Part shown: positions 20,669-30,644 of the stretch, in pieces
How positions within the stretch are numbered: position 1 is the stretch's first letter
Layout of the letters: each line of letters starts with the position of its first letter
From: Ctena decussata
Lineage: Eukaryota > Mollusca > Bivalvia > Lucinida > Lucinidae
DNA length: 64,000 nt
Assembly (NCBI GenBank): GCA_963989385.1
Contig: OZ022500.1
Coordinates: forward strand, 16,196,460 to 16,260,459
Direction of reading: 5' to 3'
Translations under genes and position numbers: made by a program
The notes under the pieces: generated by a model
What the model was told of the DNA's origin: nothing
Databases searched by the model: none
Seen by the model: only the letters and a program-made list of their open reading frames with translations

Positions 20669-21697
20669 TTACCGTCAGAGAGTAGCTTTCCCCCTAGTAG
20701 TTTTTCTCCCCGGAAAAATGACTATGATTTTTCCATAGTAGAATTTCCCACCGGAAAATGACTATATAGTAAAATTCCCCCCCCCGGAAATATGACTATA
20801 TAGCCAATTTTCCTCGGGGAAAATCTACTATAGGTGTTGTTGCATAGCCGTTTTTCCCCTGTATAGTGGATTTTCCCCCTGGTAAAATGATTTCAGGAAA
20901 ACACGCTACACAATGGAATATGCTCCTTCTTCAATCATCATAGAGAGGTTCATAACTGAAACAGAAATACGAGTATCTGTCCGTAAAATATCGATGGATA
21001 ACAGATGCTAGAACCGCATGCATGTGTCCATCAGTCTGTCTTATTTTTGTTTTTGGGAAAACAGGTAGGCATTTTGCTTTTCCGTGTTAGCCAAACACGG
21101 CTATGAGTGCACGTGGTTGTGTGCATAAATTTGTATAATTTTGTGTTTGTACAAGCGTTCATCTGTGCGTGCGCGCAGCGGAGTGCCTGGACAAGTGTTC
21201 GCCTTTTATGCAGGAGTCGTGGGCTCGACTCCCATCGGGACACACGTCCGATTATTATTTCCTTGTAATAAACTACCTGCCAAATCAAACATGACTGGAC
21301 AAAGCACCCGTTCGTACATCTTCCTGTAAGCTTTCATGCGATTGTGTGCGTATATAAATATCTGCGATGGAAAGAAATCACACACTCCTCGTTTCTTAAA
21401 TTAGCAATTATTGATTATTTAAAAAATATGGTTGCTAAATTTGCATATTGATTTTTTTTAATCAATTATGTTTATTACCTCCGTTGAAAAACTGATACAT
21501 TTCTTATGCAATTAATTCCGTGAACTGTCTCTGTTCCATTCCGTTCCGTTTCGTTCCGTTCCGCAAAATACCGATAGCCATACCAAATTCACTAATAGCC
21601 AATTTTCCGGTGGGGGAAACGGGACTATGGGGGGGAATAGTGGCTCTTTGAGGTCCGGACAATCCACCATATAGTCGTCCTGCCTATGGCCATTTTT

Positions 21698-21738
<41 letters not shown>

Positions 21739-21757
21739 AACCACTCTCTGACAGTTA
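20669..21757. mobile_element. 1.1-kb element with GTCAGAGAGT inverted ends and poly-G
   Basis: The left end ACCGTCAGAGAGTAGCTTTC and the reverse complement of the right end (AACTGTCAGAGAGTGGTTTC) match. Just inside both ends lie degenerate repeats of the form CCCCCGGAAAAATGACTATAG. A 38-G run (21700-21737) abuts the right end. The interior is noncoding and may contain a SINE. Confidence 0.65.
21159..21350 (+). mobile_element. Possible tRNA-derived SINE inside the 1.1-kb element
   Basis: GTCGTGGGCTCGACTCCCATC resembles a T-arm/B box, and GCAGCGGAGTGCCTGGACAAG could be a decayed A-box region. There is only one copy in the window, so the call is tentative. Confidence 0.35.
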
Positions 21758-21759
21758 CA

Positions 21760-22380
21760 AATGAATGGTGCTTAAGCCTCGAAGACATCACGATAGTTAT
21801 TGAAACGTGTCTGCCCAGAATTTTTACAGAAGACCGAATTTTTCAGCTGCGTGATAAGCAAGTACGAGACCCTCTTTCTCTGAGACCACACATGTGAGAA
21901 CACAACATAAATCAAATTTTACAGATCTGATAAAAGATCATACTGATATTTCTGAGGCGCTGAAAGTCAAACATGCTGAGTATACTGCATTATTAATTTG
22001 AGTTTTGAATTGAACAGGCGTTGTGGAAGTCCAGAAAGGTAACAGCCAAATAATATATTAAAATTTCATTGCAGAAGATAAAACAATATTTATTGTCAAA
22101 GCATGCCATCACAAACAGTTCCTGGTACTTATACATATTTTATGGTGTTTTTTTGGCTCAGGAACTGCTCTGTTATTAATTAAATCAGTCTGCATGTGAT
22201 ATCGTGACTATTGAATATTTTCTTACCTACGAGACAGAGTTTGTTCTATTTTTAGCGGTGCTGGAAAATTCTGTCTTGCCCATGGGCTTGAACAGCTCAC
22301 ACGAGCTTGAATTCTGTGTATCACTACTCGCTCAATGAAATGCGATAAGCCCGGCTCGGCGATTCTATACTTTATGCACT
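21760..22380. other. No gene seen
   Basis: AT-rich noncoding DNA. Confidence 0.4.
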
Positions 22381-22384
22381 ATTT

Positions 22385-23267
22385 TTTAAAGATTGTCTCC
22401 CTCGTTTATTTCATGTTTTCAGAAATAAATATTTCAACAAAATTTCGTTAGACAATATGTAATAGTCTCATAATTAACCGTAAAAGTTTTGAGAAAATGC
22501 GTATTTATTCGATAGATGTGGAATGAAAAATAATCTTCAAATTAAAATGCAAATTACCTATTTCCTCACGGCCTGTAAGAATATCGATTTTGACCACGTG
22601 TGTTTATGTGACCAGGTAGAGGTATTTTTCTTATTCGTGCACGTGATTGTGACGTATGAATAAATTATTTTTGTCCAATAATGCGATTTCATCCGCGGTC
22701 CGCGATTGTATAAAAATTCATCTTATTTATTTTATTTTTTTTGTTTAAAGTCTCTTTTATCAAATATTATTATCGAAACTCTAATTCAAAAGTATAGTTA
22801 GACCATGTCGGAGGTATTGCATGAAATATTTCATCAAATCATTTTTGTTATTATCATAAAGGGAGTATATCTTTAAAGATTGTCTCCCTCGTTCATTTCA
22901 TGTTTTCAGAAATAAATATTTCAACAAAATTTCGTTAGACAATATGTAATAGTCTCATAATTAACCGTAAAAGTTATGAGAAAATGCGTATTTATTCGAT
23001 AGATGTGGAATGGAAAATAATCTTCAAATTAAAATGCAAATTACCTATTTCCTCACGGCCTGTAAAGAATATCGATTTTGACCACGTGTGTTATGTGACC
23101 AGGCAGAGGTATTTTTCTTATTCGTGCATGTGATTGTGACGTATGAATAAATTATTTTTGTCCAATAATGTGATTTCATCCGCGGTCCGCGATTGTATAA
23201 AAATTCGTCTTATTTTTTTGTTTAAAGTCACTTTTATCAAATATTATTATCTAAACTCTAATTCAAA
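22385..23267. repeat. Direct duplication, two near-identical copies of about 400 bp, 487-bp period
   Basis: Copy 1 (22385-22790) and copy 2 (22872-23267) share AAAGATTGTCTCCCTCGTT through ACTCTAATTCAAA with only a few substitutions, plus a roughly 12-nt length difference in a T-rich run. The spacer 22791-22871 is unrelated. Each copy carries CACGTG-type and CCGCGGTCCGCGATT motifs, but no ORF. Confidence 0.9.
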
Positions 23268-23525
23268 TGAATTTCCTCAAAGAAATTCATTCTTTATAAG
23301 TCCATCATTATCTGTTTCTATGTCTTAAAATCGAAAAAAAAAATCCGAAATAGTCAATGTTTCACACAAACTGGCGAGGGTGCCGCCATTTTGATGACGT
23401 TACCAACTGACATTTAAATAACGTTGACGTTACGCCACAATACTACTTACGCTTGTATACGTTCGCATGGAATAATAATTCCCCGTTCAATTTGAATTAT
23501 TATCGTAGGTAAGAAAAATAATCAA

Positions 23526-24111
23526 TCATTGGTCTCCGATGCGGACAGGGGAATCCCAACCCGAGGGCACACGAGATGTGTCGGAAACGAGGCTTGCGCG
23601 GACAGGAAAATTCCAACCCGAGGGCACACAGGGTGTGTCGGAAGCCTCGTTTCCGACACATCCCGTGTGCCCGAGGGTTGGGATTTCCCTCAGGCCCGAA
23701 TCCAGACCAACACGTACTGGTGGGGCTCTTGATCACTGGCGGGGCTGGAATGTATGTGTGTGTGTAAGGGTAGGAGGTGGGGGGGGAGGGGGTGGGGGGA
23801 CTTGAAAATATATGACATAATTAGGGATAAATTTGATGAGATTTATTTATATTCTTTTTTGCCTTGAAACATATGTTGTGACATCACAGTAGAATCGCCT
23901 CAGCGAGGCGATTCTAATGAGATGTCACAACATATATTTCAATATAACCACATGGACAACTTATTTCAAACTGTCATCAGATACTCCTTATCATCTGAAG
24001 GCCTACATATTATATCATTTATATAAGACAGAGGCCCAGATGGCGGGGCTGTAGCCCCAAAGCCCACCCCCTGGATCCGGGGCTGTCCCTGTCCGCATCG
24101 GAGACCAATGA
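23526..24111. mobile_element. DNA element with perfect 25-bp terminal inverted repeats
   Basis: TCATTGGTCTCCGATGCGGA... (23526-23550) is exactly mirrored at 24087-24111; one more base pairs outside. The interior holds a GC-rich repeat block (23551-23690) with GAGGGCACAC units in both orientations and a P5-like palindrome (23866-23940). No transposase is present. Confidence 0.75.
23866..23940. repeat. P5-like palindrome
   Basis: ACATATGTTGTGACATC and GATGTCACAACATATAT flank the core GAATCGCCTCAGCGAGGCGATTC. The arms and layout are those of the P5 family centre. Confidence 0.6.
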
Positions 24112-24132
24112 TAGATTCTATTTATCTTACTA

Positions 24133-24449
24133 CAGAGCTCCACATAAGAAGGGTAACATATATAAATCAGGGATAATTTTTCATATTACTCTTGGACGGA
24201 CACACGGCGCCAAGTGTGTGCAACTATGGTTACGTACCGTTGAGCCACTTGGGTAACGTCGATAAGAGAATGGAACTGAACTGAACTGAAATCATATTAC
24301 TGAATTTACTCCTTAAAAACACGTTGTTACCCATCATTAGAACTGTCTCACTGAGACGGTTCTAATGAGGGGTCACAACACATGTTTTCGTTGAGAAATA
24401 AGAAAAATTATCTTAGAATTATTTTCAGTACCCACTCTTATCTGGAGCA
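24133..24449. mobile_element. P5 MITE interrupted by a 101-bp insert
   Basis: The ends CAGAGCTCCACATAAGAAGG and TCTTATCTGGAGCACTG and the core GAACTGTCTCACTGAGACGGTTC are present. The left half is split at 24193-24293. Confidence 0.7.
24193..24293 (+). mobile_element. 101-bp retro-insert with 10-bp target duplication
   Basis: CTTGGACGGACACACGGCGC... ends in an (ACTGA)n-like tail and is bracketed by TCATATTACT at 24183-24192 and 24294-24303. The tail and duplication indicate target-primed reverse transcription; the parent element is not identified. Confidence 0.7.
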
Positions 24450-24526
24450 CTGCAATTTACAGTATAAGTAATTTAATAGCATCCTTTGCAGCCATGCCAA
24501 ACATTTTTCATTTGCCACTGGAGGTG

Positions 24527-24943
24527 TCTGGGTACACCTCATGTTTTCTGCCATTTTTACAGAGGGAGACAACTTTTATGACTTCCTGCTTGGTTCCTTG
24601 TAAGACAAAGCCCTTCCAAAGCGGTCTACTCTTACGGGAAAGAACTAGATCCTAGAGGAGCAACTATTGAACCTCATTGATAGTTCCGAAAACCACGCCT
24701 ACTTTAAACAGGTATACACCCCTCCATTACTGTAAGGTATAATCACGGACTTATGTAAGACATTGAACCACGTGCGAGTTTGTTTGTGAGCCTATGTCAC
24801 GTGCTAAGTTGTCGTTGCAGTGGTCAGATATACACTATCAGGTGACTTTGAGTGGCATTCTGGGAGTGGCTCGGAACTGTGTATTGAGAAGGGAGGAAAA
24901 AAATTAATCTGCTTCACCTGCAAGTGTATCCAGACATCTTAAA
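24527..24943. mobile_element. P2 MITE interrupted by a P7 element
   Basis: The left part GGGTACACCTCATGTTTTCT... to CCTCATTGA and the right part GAAGGGAGG...AAGTGTATCCAGACATCTTAA together form a whole P2 copy once 24681-24882 is removed. Confidence 0.7.
24681..24882. mobile_element. P7 element, internally deleted, ATTGA duplication
   Basis: It starts TAGTTCCGAAAA, continues with the P7 right half (AAACAGGTATACACCCCTCC...) and ends CTCGGAACTGTGT. ATTGA flanks it at 24676-24680 and 24883-24887. Confidence 0.65.
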
Positions 24944-25750
24944 GGCCCCATTGCTCTATCAGCATAAAAAATTTCATCTTGAGATATCACTGCTTCTCGC
25001 TAAGTTTTGTCAATGTGAGTGACCGTGATTAGCCAGCTTTAAACAAATTAAACATCCTTGAGTTTCATATAAAATGGGTTTGAAAAATTATTTGTGTCAT
25101 TTTAGTTGGCCTACTTTCGATTTCAATAGGTTTAATAAAATGGTAACAATACAATGTACAGGCGTGGAGCCCCAAACACTATCCCACCTGTTTAAAAGCA
25201 TTTCTAGACAGGAAACCAGACCAGGAAATTGTATTTTGTGGAGTGACTTGTTATTTTTCAAAACTTGTTTTCTCTCCTTTTTGCCAGTTATGTGACTCAA
25301 TATATGTACGTGAACCCTCATTTTGTTACCAAACGCAAAGGTTGAACTGCTTTTTACAATGATTTGACTTTAGATGTTTTTACCACTAGTAGGACTATGG
25401 ATACTTTAAGCTGACCAATTTTACAGTCTGCCTTGCCCTTGGCCCTTTCCTTGGACTGCCATTTTTATAATGGCTTCTTGGACTAGTCTATTCTTTATCT
25501 GATGGGGAAGTTTTACAGGAATAGAATTGTCTGGCAAACAGTACTTAACTTGGGTAATTGCATACTCATACCTCTATCCAAATGGTTACTATCATCAGGC
25601 TAAATCAAAAGATGAAAGAATCCAATATGAAAGTGAAAGTGGTTAAAGGTTAATCCCTAAAGCACCAACCAGCAGATGACCCAGTTTACATCTACAGAAT
25701 TATAAAAAAGTGTTTGTCCCAGCTATATCATATTCAGGATTCAAAAACCA

Positions 25751-25987
25751 GGGCCCAGTCGTTCAAAACTAACGTTGTTAGTTAACGTGACGTTGAAATT
25801 TAAAACGTTAATATCACAAATATGCCAATATTTTTTTTGTAAAATGTAAAAAGCTTTTGCATTGCAAAAGCTTCTCACATATTTTTCAACAAAAAAAAAT
25901 ATCAGTGCATTTGGCTATAAAGTCACAAAACTGATCTCTTAACGAGCTCAGCTTGTTAGGCTAACAATGTTTTGAACAACTGGGCCC
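25751..25987. mobile_element. MITE with GGGCCCAGTCGTTCAAAAC inverted ends
   Basis: The two 19-bp termini match with one mismatch. The centre holds a second small palindrome (AAAAGCTTTTGCATTGCAAAAGCTT). Confidence 0.75.
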
Positions 25988-26465
25988 AGAAGGCAAACAA
26001 TGTAGCTCCAGATGAGGTGGCTCATGATAAGCTGCATTCACCTGTACCTATGATATTTGCCACTTCAACTACTATATTTTCACCAGTAAGTGTTAAAGTG
26101 GATGAGACTACATCACATAAACGACCCAGTGGAGAAAAAATGAGAAGAAACTTAAAACCATTTTACAAATATTTTATTAATGACATCATCATTACATCAC
26201 AATGCTCATATGCAACAGCACATTATGCTTAACAAAGAAAATCTTGAGAATTCTATAACAATGACAGCCTGCGTAGTTTATCAGCTGAATCTCAATAAAG
26301 ACCCAGACACATATTTTGTTCAACATTCATATTGTAATGTTAACAACTTCTCAATACAGTAATATTGCTAAAATTTGTGACACCCCAAAAATTATCTAAA
26401 TTGTTTGAACAATGGAACGGTATGGTTTTACAAAGCAGTAATGCATCCAAAAGATGCAGATGGAA

Positions 26466-26515
26466 TAGCAAGCAGTGTAGACTCTGATCTGGGTCTGCAC
26501 TGTTTGCTCAGAACT
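26466..26515. mobile_element. P4 foldback copy
   Basis: AGCAAGCAGTGTAGACTCTGATC and CTGGGTCTGCACTGTTTGCTC are shortened arms of the family. Confidence 0.45.
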
Positions 26516-26761
26516 ATTTGTTCCAATACTCAGAATTTCAAGGTATTGTAATATTAATAAATTTAGTTTATAAAGTAAAAAAATAACAAGAATGTAATGA
26601 AATGGAACATAAAACAACAAAAATATCCATAAAATGTCTATAGATAAAATACAAAAGGAGCTTTTTGAATAACTGAAAGTAGAGTTTCATTTGCAAGGGA
26701 CTAACTTCTGCTCTATTCATAGAATGGCATCCCCTAAAAATCAATTTTGTCCCACAGCATG

Positions 26762-27445
26762 AGCTCACCTGATTACCATATCACTTCAAGGCAAAGATGG
26801 AATTTTTCCTTTCCAAAACCCTCTAAAAAGATCTCGATCAATCTTACAAGACAGATCTAGATCTTTGGGATTGTTTGGAAAAGAAAGCCCCATTTTACCA
26901 AATTTAATTGAAGCTGACCAAGTAGTTTCAGAGGAGAAGTCCTTTGAAAATGTTGAGAGATTGACTGACAAGTGACCTTCTGCCAATAACTCTTGACCTT
27001 TAAAATTCCATAGTGGTTGAAGTTGACTGCATTTGCATATCAGAAAGCACAACAGCAACAGGTAGATGCACTTTTTCAGCCGTTCCCATTCAAAAGCCTA
27101 AGGTACCAAATTTGACCTTGCCATAAAATAGGTCAAGGTCAACCAAAGGTCATCATTTATGTAAACTTTGTAGTACTAGAGACCAAGATGCTACAAACCA
27201 AGTTTCAAGGCAAGATTTTTTAAGGTTTTTACCATATATGGGCATGGCAGCCACCTTGGTCATGTGACCTGGACTAAATATATAAACTTTCGTTCCCCCA
27301 TCCTGTAAAGGCTCCATATGAAATGTGGCTTCAACTGGCCTTGTAGTTTCTGAGAAGAAATCTTTAAAGAGTGTGGACGACGACGACGACGATGATGGAG
27401 GCCTGCCTATACTATAAGCTCACCTTTGAGCCTTCGGTGAGCTAA
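26762..27445 (+). mobile_element. Helentron-like tandem-repeat element, truncated, + orientation
   Basis: It shares blocks with the three larger copies: TTTTTACCATATATGGGCATGGC, GGTCATGTGACCTGGAC, CATATGAAATxTGGCTTC, then a GACGAC microsatellite. The end is TATACTATAAGCTCACCTTTGAG...GGTGAGCTAA, where AGCTCACC/GGTGAGCT form a terminal hairpin. The left boundary is uncertain. Confidence 0.6.
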
Positions 27446-27587
27446 AATCCACATTTACAGTTTTTGCAAATTTGGAGCCCTAAACTATAAAATCTTATAA
27501 AGATAATAAGAATTAGCAACAAATATAAAAACTCTCATACCATAATGACCATTAACAAAAGGACACCATGAGATTCAAAGGAAGCAA

Positions 27588-27755
27588 TCTGGAATTATAA
27601 TTTTTGCCTCCCTTTTCAATAGAGGCCAACTAAAGAGCAAATTCCTTCCTATGAGAATATAACATAGAACTCTTTTTGGAAGGGTTTTGTCATCCATGGA
27701 GGCAAACAGGGAGTCAAAAAGTTGTTTCCCTTTATAAAAATGGCAAAAAACATTA
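27588..27755. mobile_element. P2 MITE, partial
   Basis: It keeps TTTGCCTCCCTTTTCAATAG, GGAAGGGTTTTGTCATCCATGG and GTTGTTTCCCTTTATAAAAATGG. The right end runs into a perfect hairpin. Confidence 0.5.
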
Positions 27756-27758
27756 CCG

Positions 27759-27843
27759 TAACCCTATTGCACTCAGAATGGCCAAAACTCTATGGAAACT
27801 CCAACTCCATAGAGTTTTGGCCATTCTGAGTGCAATAGGGTTA
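27759..27843. repeat. Perfect 38-bp hairpin with 9-nt loop
   Basis: Arms 27759-27796 and 27806-27843 are exact reverse complements (outer part TAACCCTATTGCACTCAG). The perfection suggests a very recent inversion-duplication or selection on structure. Confidence 0.9.
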
Positions 27844-27986
27844 ACCAGTTACAGCGATTATTTTCCTTAAATATGGATGAGTTGGTGTTATTACAAATAG
27901 ATGTGCTCGGAAAACAATGCGCAAACTGATCTGCAGTCCAGAGATATATTCAACAATGTGACTGCTGGCTGCTGATCGATAAACTG

Positions 27987-28023
27987 GTACCAAGCTGCAC
28001 ACAATTTATGTGCAGCTTGGTAC
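27987..28023. repeat. Perfect 15-bp hairpin
   Basis: GTACCAAGCTGCACA and TGTGCAGCTTGGTAC are separated by 7 nt. Confidence 0.8.
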
Positions 28024-28029
28024 AGTATA

Positions 28030-29140
28030 TTGGTCTACAGAAAGCACTCAGCGAGTGCCACTATGCTGAAGATGCCTCAGCTCTTGGAACGGCCTAAGGT
28101 TTTGCTCTACCCTTTTGTCCCAATATTGAGTGTAATTATGGTATTCTGTAACAATATTATGTTATAAATGGCAATAAATAACAAGGAATGAAATGAGTCA
28201 CATCACACAGGAATGGGCTTAACATATTTGCGAACAGCAAAGACTAGAACAAGTCTGAGATTCCATGCAGACTATCTACAGCCTTTATTTTAGGCTAAAG
28301 CTTTCATTCTCATTCTTGGTCTAATAACTTGATGTAACTCCGATTTTATTTTTTGATTGGTCTCCGGGTATTTCAGAAAAAGATAAAATGAAAAAAAACA
28401 ATACCTGGAGTGCAATTTCGTTGCTCTATCTCATTCTGAGTCAGTAGATTTTTCTGAATCCACATATATTGTCTATAAACAGTAAAAGGCGCTGATCAGA
28501 CTGCCTGTTAGCCAGGCTAGTCTAAGTCTTTGCTTGTCCAATATCTGTTAAGCAACTGTTTGCATGTCCCAGCTCAAATAATGCTAGGAATATCGATGAC
28601 TGTGCTATTGCCCACCTCTTGAAAACAAAGGACCTATACATGCAAAGCCCAGCCTGTACAAATGGATCTTGACTGAGCCGCATCATGTGACTACCAACAA
28701 TGTAGAAATTTGGTCATGTGATACTCAGATTATCCTCTTCATTTATACTGGGTAATATGAGACCTCATGATTCCTCTTTGGCTTGCATCATTTCCATAGA
28801 TGGCTGATGTGACAAGCAAAAGCTCTGATCAGACTACAATTACACTTATTCATATCATTTAAGCTATCTCTGCTTCTATAGGCCACTAATGTGCTGATCA
28901 GAACCTTTGCTTGACACCAATGCCACATTGTTGAAGTTTCATGACGTGGCTCTAGTGTTTCTTTACCCATCTGAAAACCATCGTGCAAGGACTGATTCGA
29001 GTCTTCCCTCTTCATATATATGGACTGTTTCCTAGTTTTACATTCTGGGCTTAATACACATTTGCACAAATTTTATTGCCTGTCAACATCAAAATAATTT
29101 TTTAGAATAAGGTAACACGTATCTCCTGATGAATGGATGC
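28030..29140. other. No gene; weak foldback remnants
   Basis: Fragments such as GCGCTGATCAGACTGCCTGTTAGCCAGGC (near 28490) and GCAAAAGCTCTGATCAGAC (near 28815) look like worn P1/P4 arms. No coding signal. Confidence 0.35.
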
Positions 29141-29149
29141 AGTTTCTAG

Positions 29150-29570
29150 GGAACCAACTCTGCCATTTTCATTTTTACCTCCTTTCCCAAAAGGAGTAAA
29201 CCCTTAAAGGAAAGAATTTGCTCCTGTAAAAGCAAATTCTTTTCAATAAGAGTAGACTCTATTTTCAAGGGGATATGTCATCCCAGGAAGCAAAAATGAG
29301 CTGCGACGCTCAACAATGTGGTTGTGTGCCCAACGCAGACTCAGATCAGCCTGGGCATCCCAGTCTGATCAGAGTCTTGGCTGTCCGCATGGAGGTAGCT
29401 AAGACCCTTAGGTACCCTTTAAGCGCCTAGCGAAGACTCTGATCAGACTAGGCGGATGCCCAGGCTGAACTGAGTCTTCGCTGGGCTCACAACCACATTG
29501 TTGGTTTTGTCGTGTCGCGGCTCAAATGTAGTCACAAAGTTGTTCCCCTTTACAACAAGATGCAGAATGC
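29150..29570. mobile_element. P2 MITE interrupted by P1
   Basis: The left part includes GAAAGAATTTGCTCCTGT and CATCCCAGGAAGCAAAAATG. The right part resumes at 29524 with AATGTAGTCACAAAGTTGTTCCCC. Confidence 0.6.
29298..29523. mobile_element. P1 foldback MITE nested in P2
   Basis: GAGCTGCGACGCTCAACAATG ... GTCGTGTCGCGGCTC, flanked by AAAT(G) on both sides. The 4-5-bp repeat is the likely target duplication, but the exact junction is ambiguous. Confidence 0.8.
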
Positions 29571-29743
29571 TACACATTTTGCCTGTCTGCATTGTCACAA
29601 AACAGAGTTTAGCCAGAAAACTCAATGCAACTTTTATGAAACCAAAGCAACTGCTGCCTCTGACACAGCAAAATGTAATACCTATATTCACCGCTGCTAG
29701 TTGCAAGTGAGACAAAAATGGTGGAAAAACATGGCAGTGTTAA

Positions 29744-29946
29744 CAGAGCTCCAGATAAGAGGGGGTATTGAGGATAATTCAAAGATAACTTTTCTTATTT
29801 CTCAACGAAAACATATGTTGTGACCCCTCATTAGAACCGTCTCGATGAGACGGTTCTAATGATGGGTCACAAAATATGTTTTTGTGGAGAAATATGGATA
29901 ATTATCCCTAAATTATCTGTGTTACCCCTTCTTATCTGGAGCACTG
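29744..29946. mobile_element. P5 MITE, full length
   Basis: Ends CAGAGCTCCAGATAAGAGGG / CCTTCTTATCTGGAGCACTG. The centre is GAACCGTCTCGATGAGACGGTTC within CATATGTTGTGACCCCTCAT arms. Confidence 0.8.
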
Positions 29947-30644
29947 AGTGCACAGTAATGGTCACTTCATGCTCTGAAACTGGAACATCATAGGATAACT
30001 TATAAAACTTATCCAGATAAAACTGAGATCCAATCAGGGTCTATGCTGTTTCCTACAGAGCAGACTGACTTGGGTCTGCAGTATGCCCAGTTCTTGCACT
30101 GATACAAAACAAGAGGGCCATGATGGCCCTGGACCTACTTTTTGACCCAACATGACCAAGTTGCACCCTTGGTCCAGATTCGTTGGAGACAAACATTCTG
30201 ACAAAGTCTCATGAAGATTAGAACAAAACTGTGTCCTCAAAAGCGTTCACACTGTTTTTCTAAGAACTGACCTAGTGACCTAGTTTTTAACCTGACATGG
30301 CCCAGTTTCAAATCTGGTATAAATTTCATGAAAGTAAACATTCTGACAATGTTTCACGTAGACAGGATCATAACTGTGTCCTCTAGAGTGTACATGAGGT
30401 TTTTCTAATATTTGACCTAGTGACCTAGTTTTTGACCCCACAAGACTCAGATTCGAATTCGGCCTAGATTTTATATAAATAAACATTCTGACAAAGTTTC
30501 ATGATGATTGGATAATAACTGTGCCCTCTGTGTCATTCTAAGATTTATTTCTATTTTTAGCTCTGGCGGCCATTTTGTTCAGCAGAGCGGAACCGTTTGA
30601 GCAATTTTTGTTCAGAGCCATGAGTAAAACATTTCTGTGAATTT

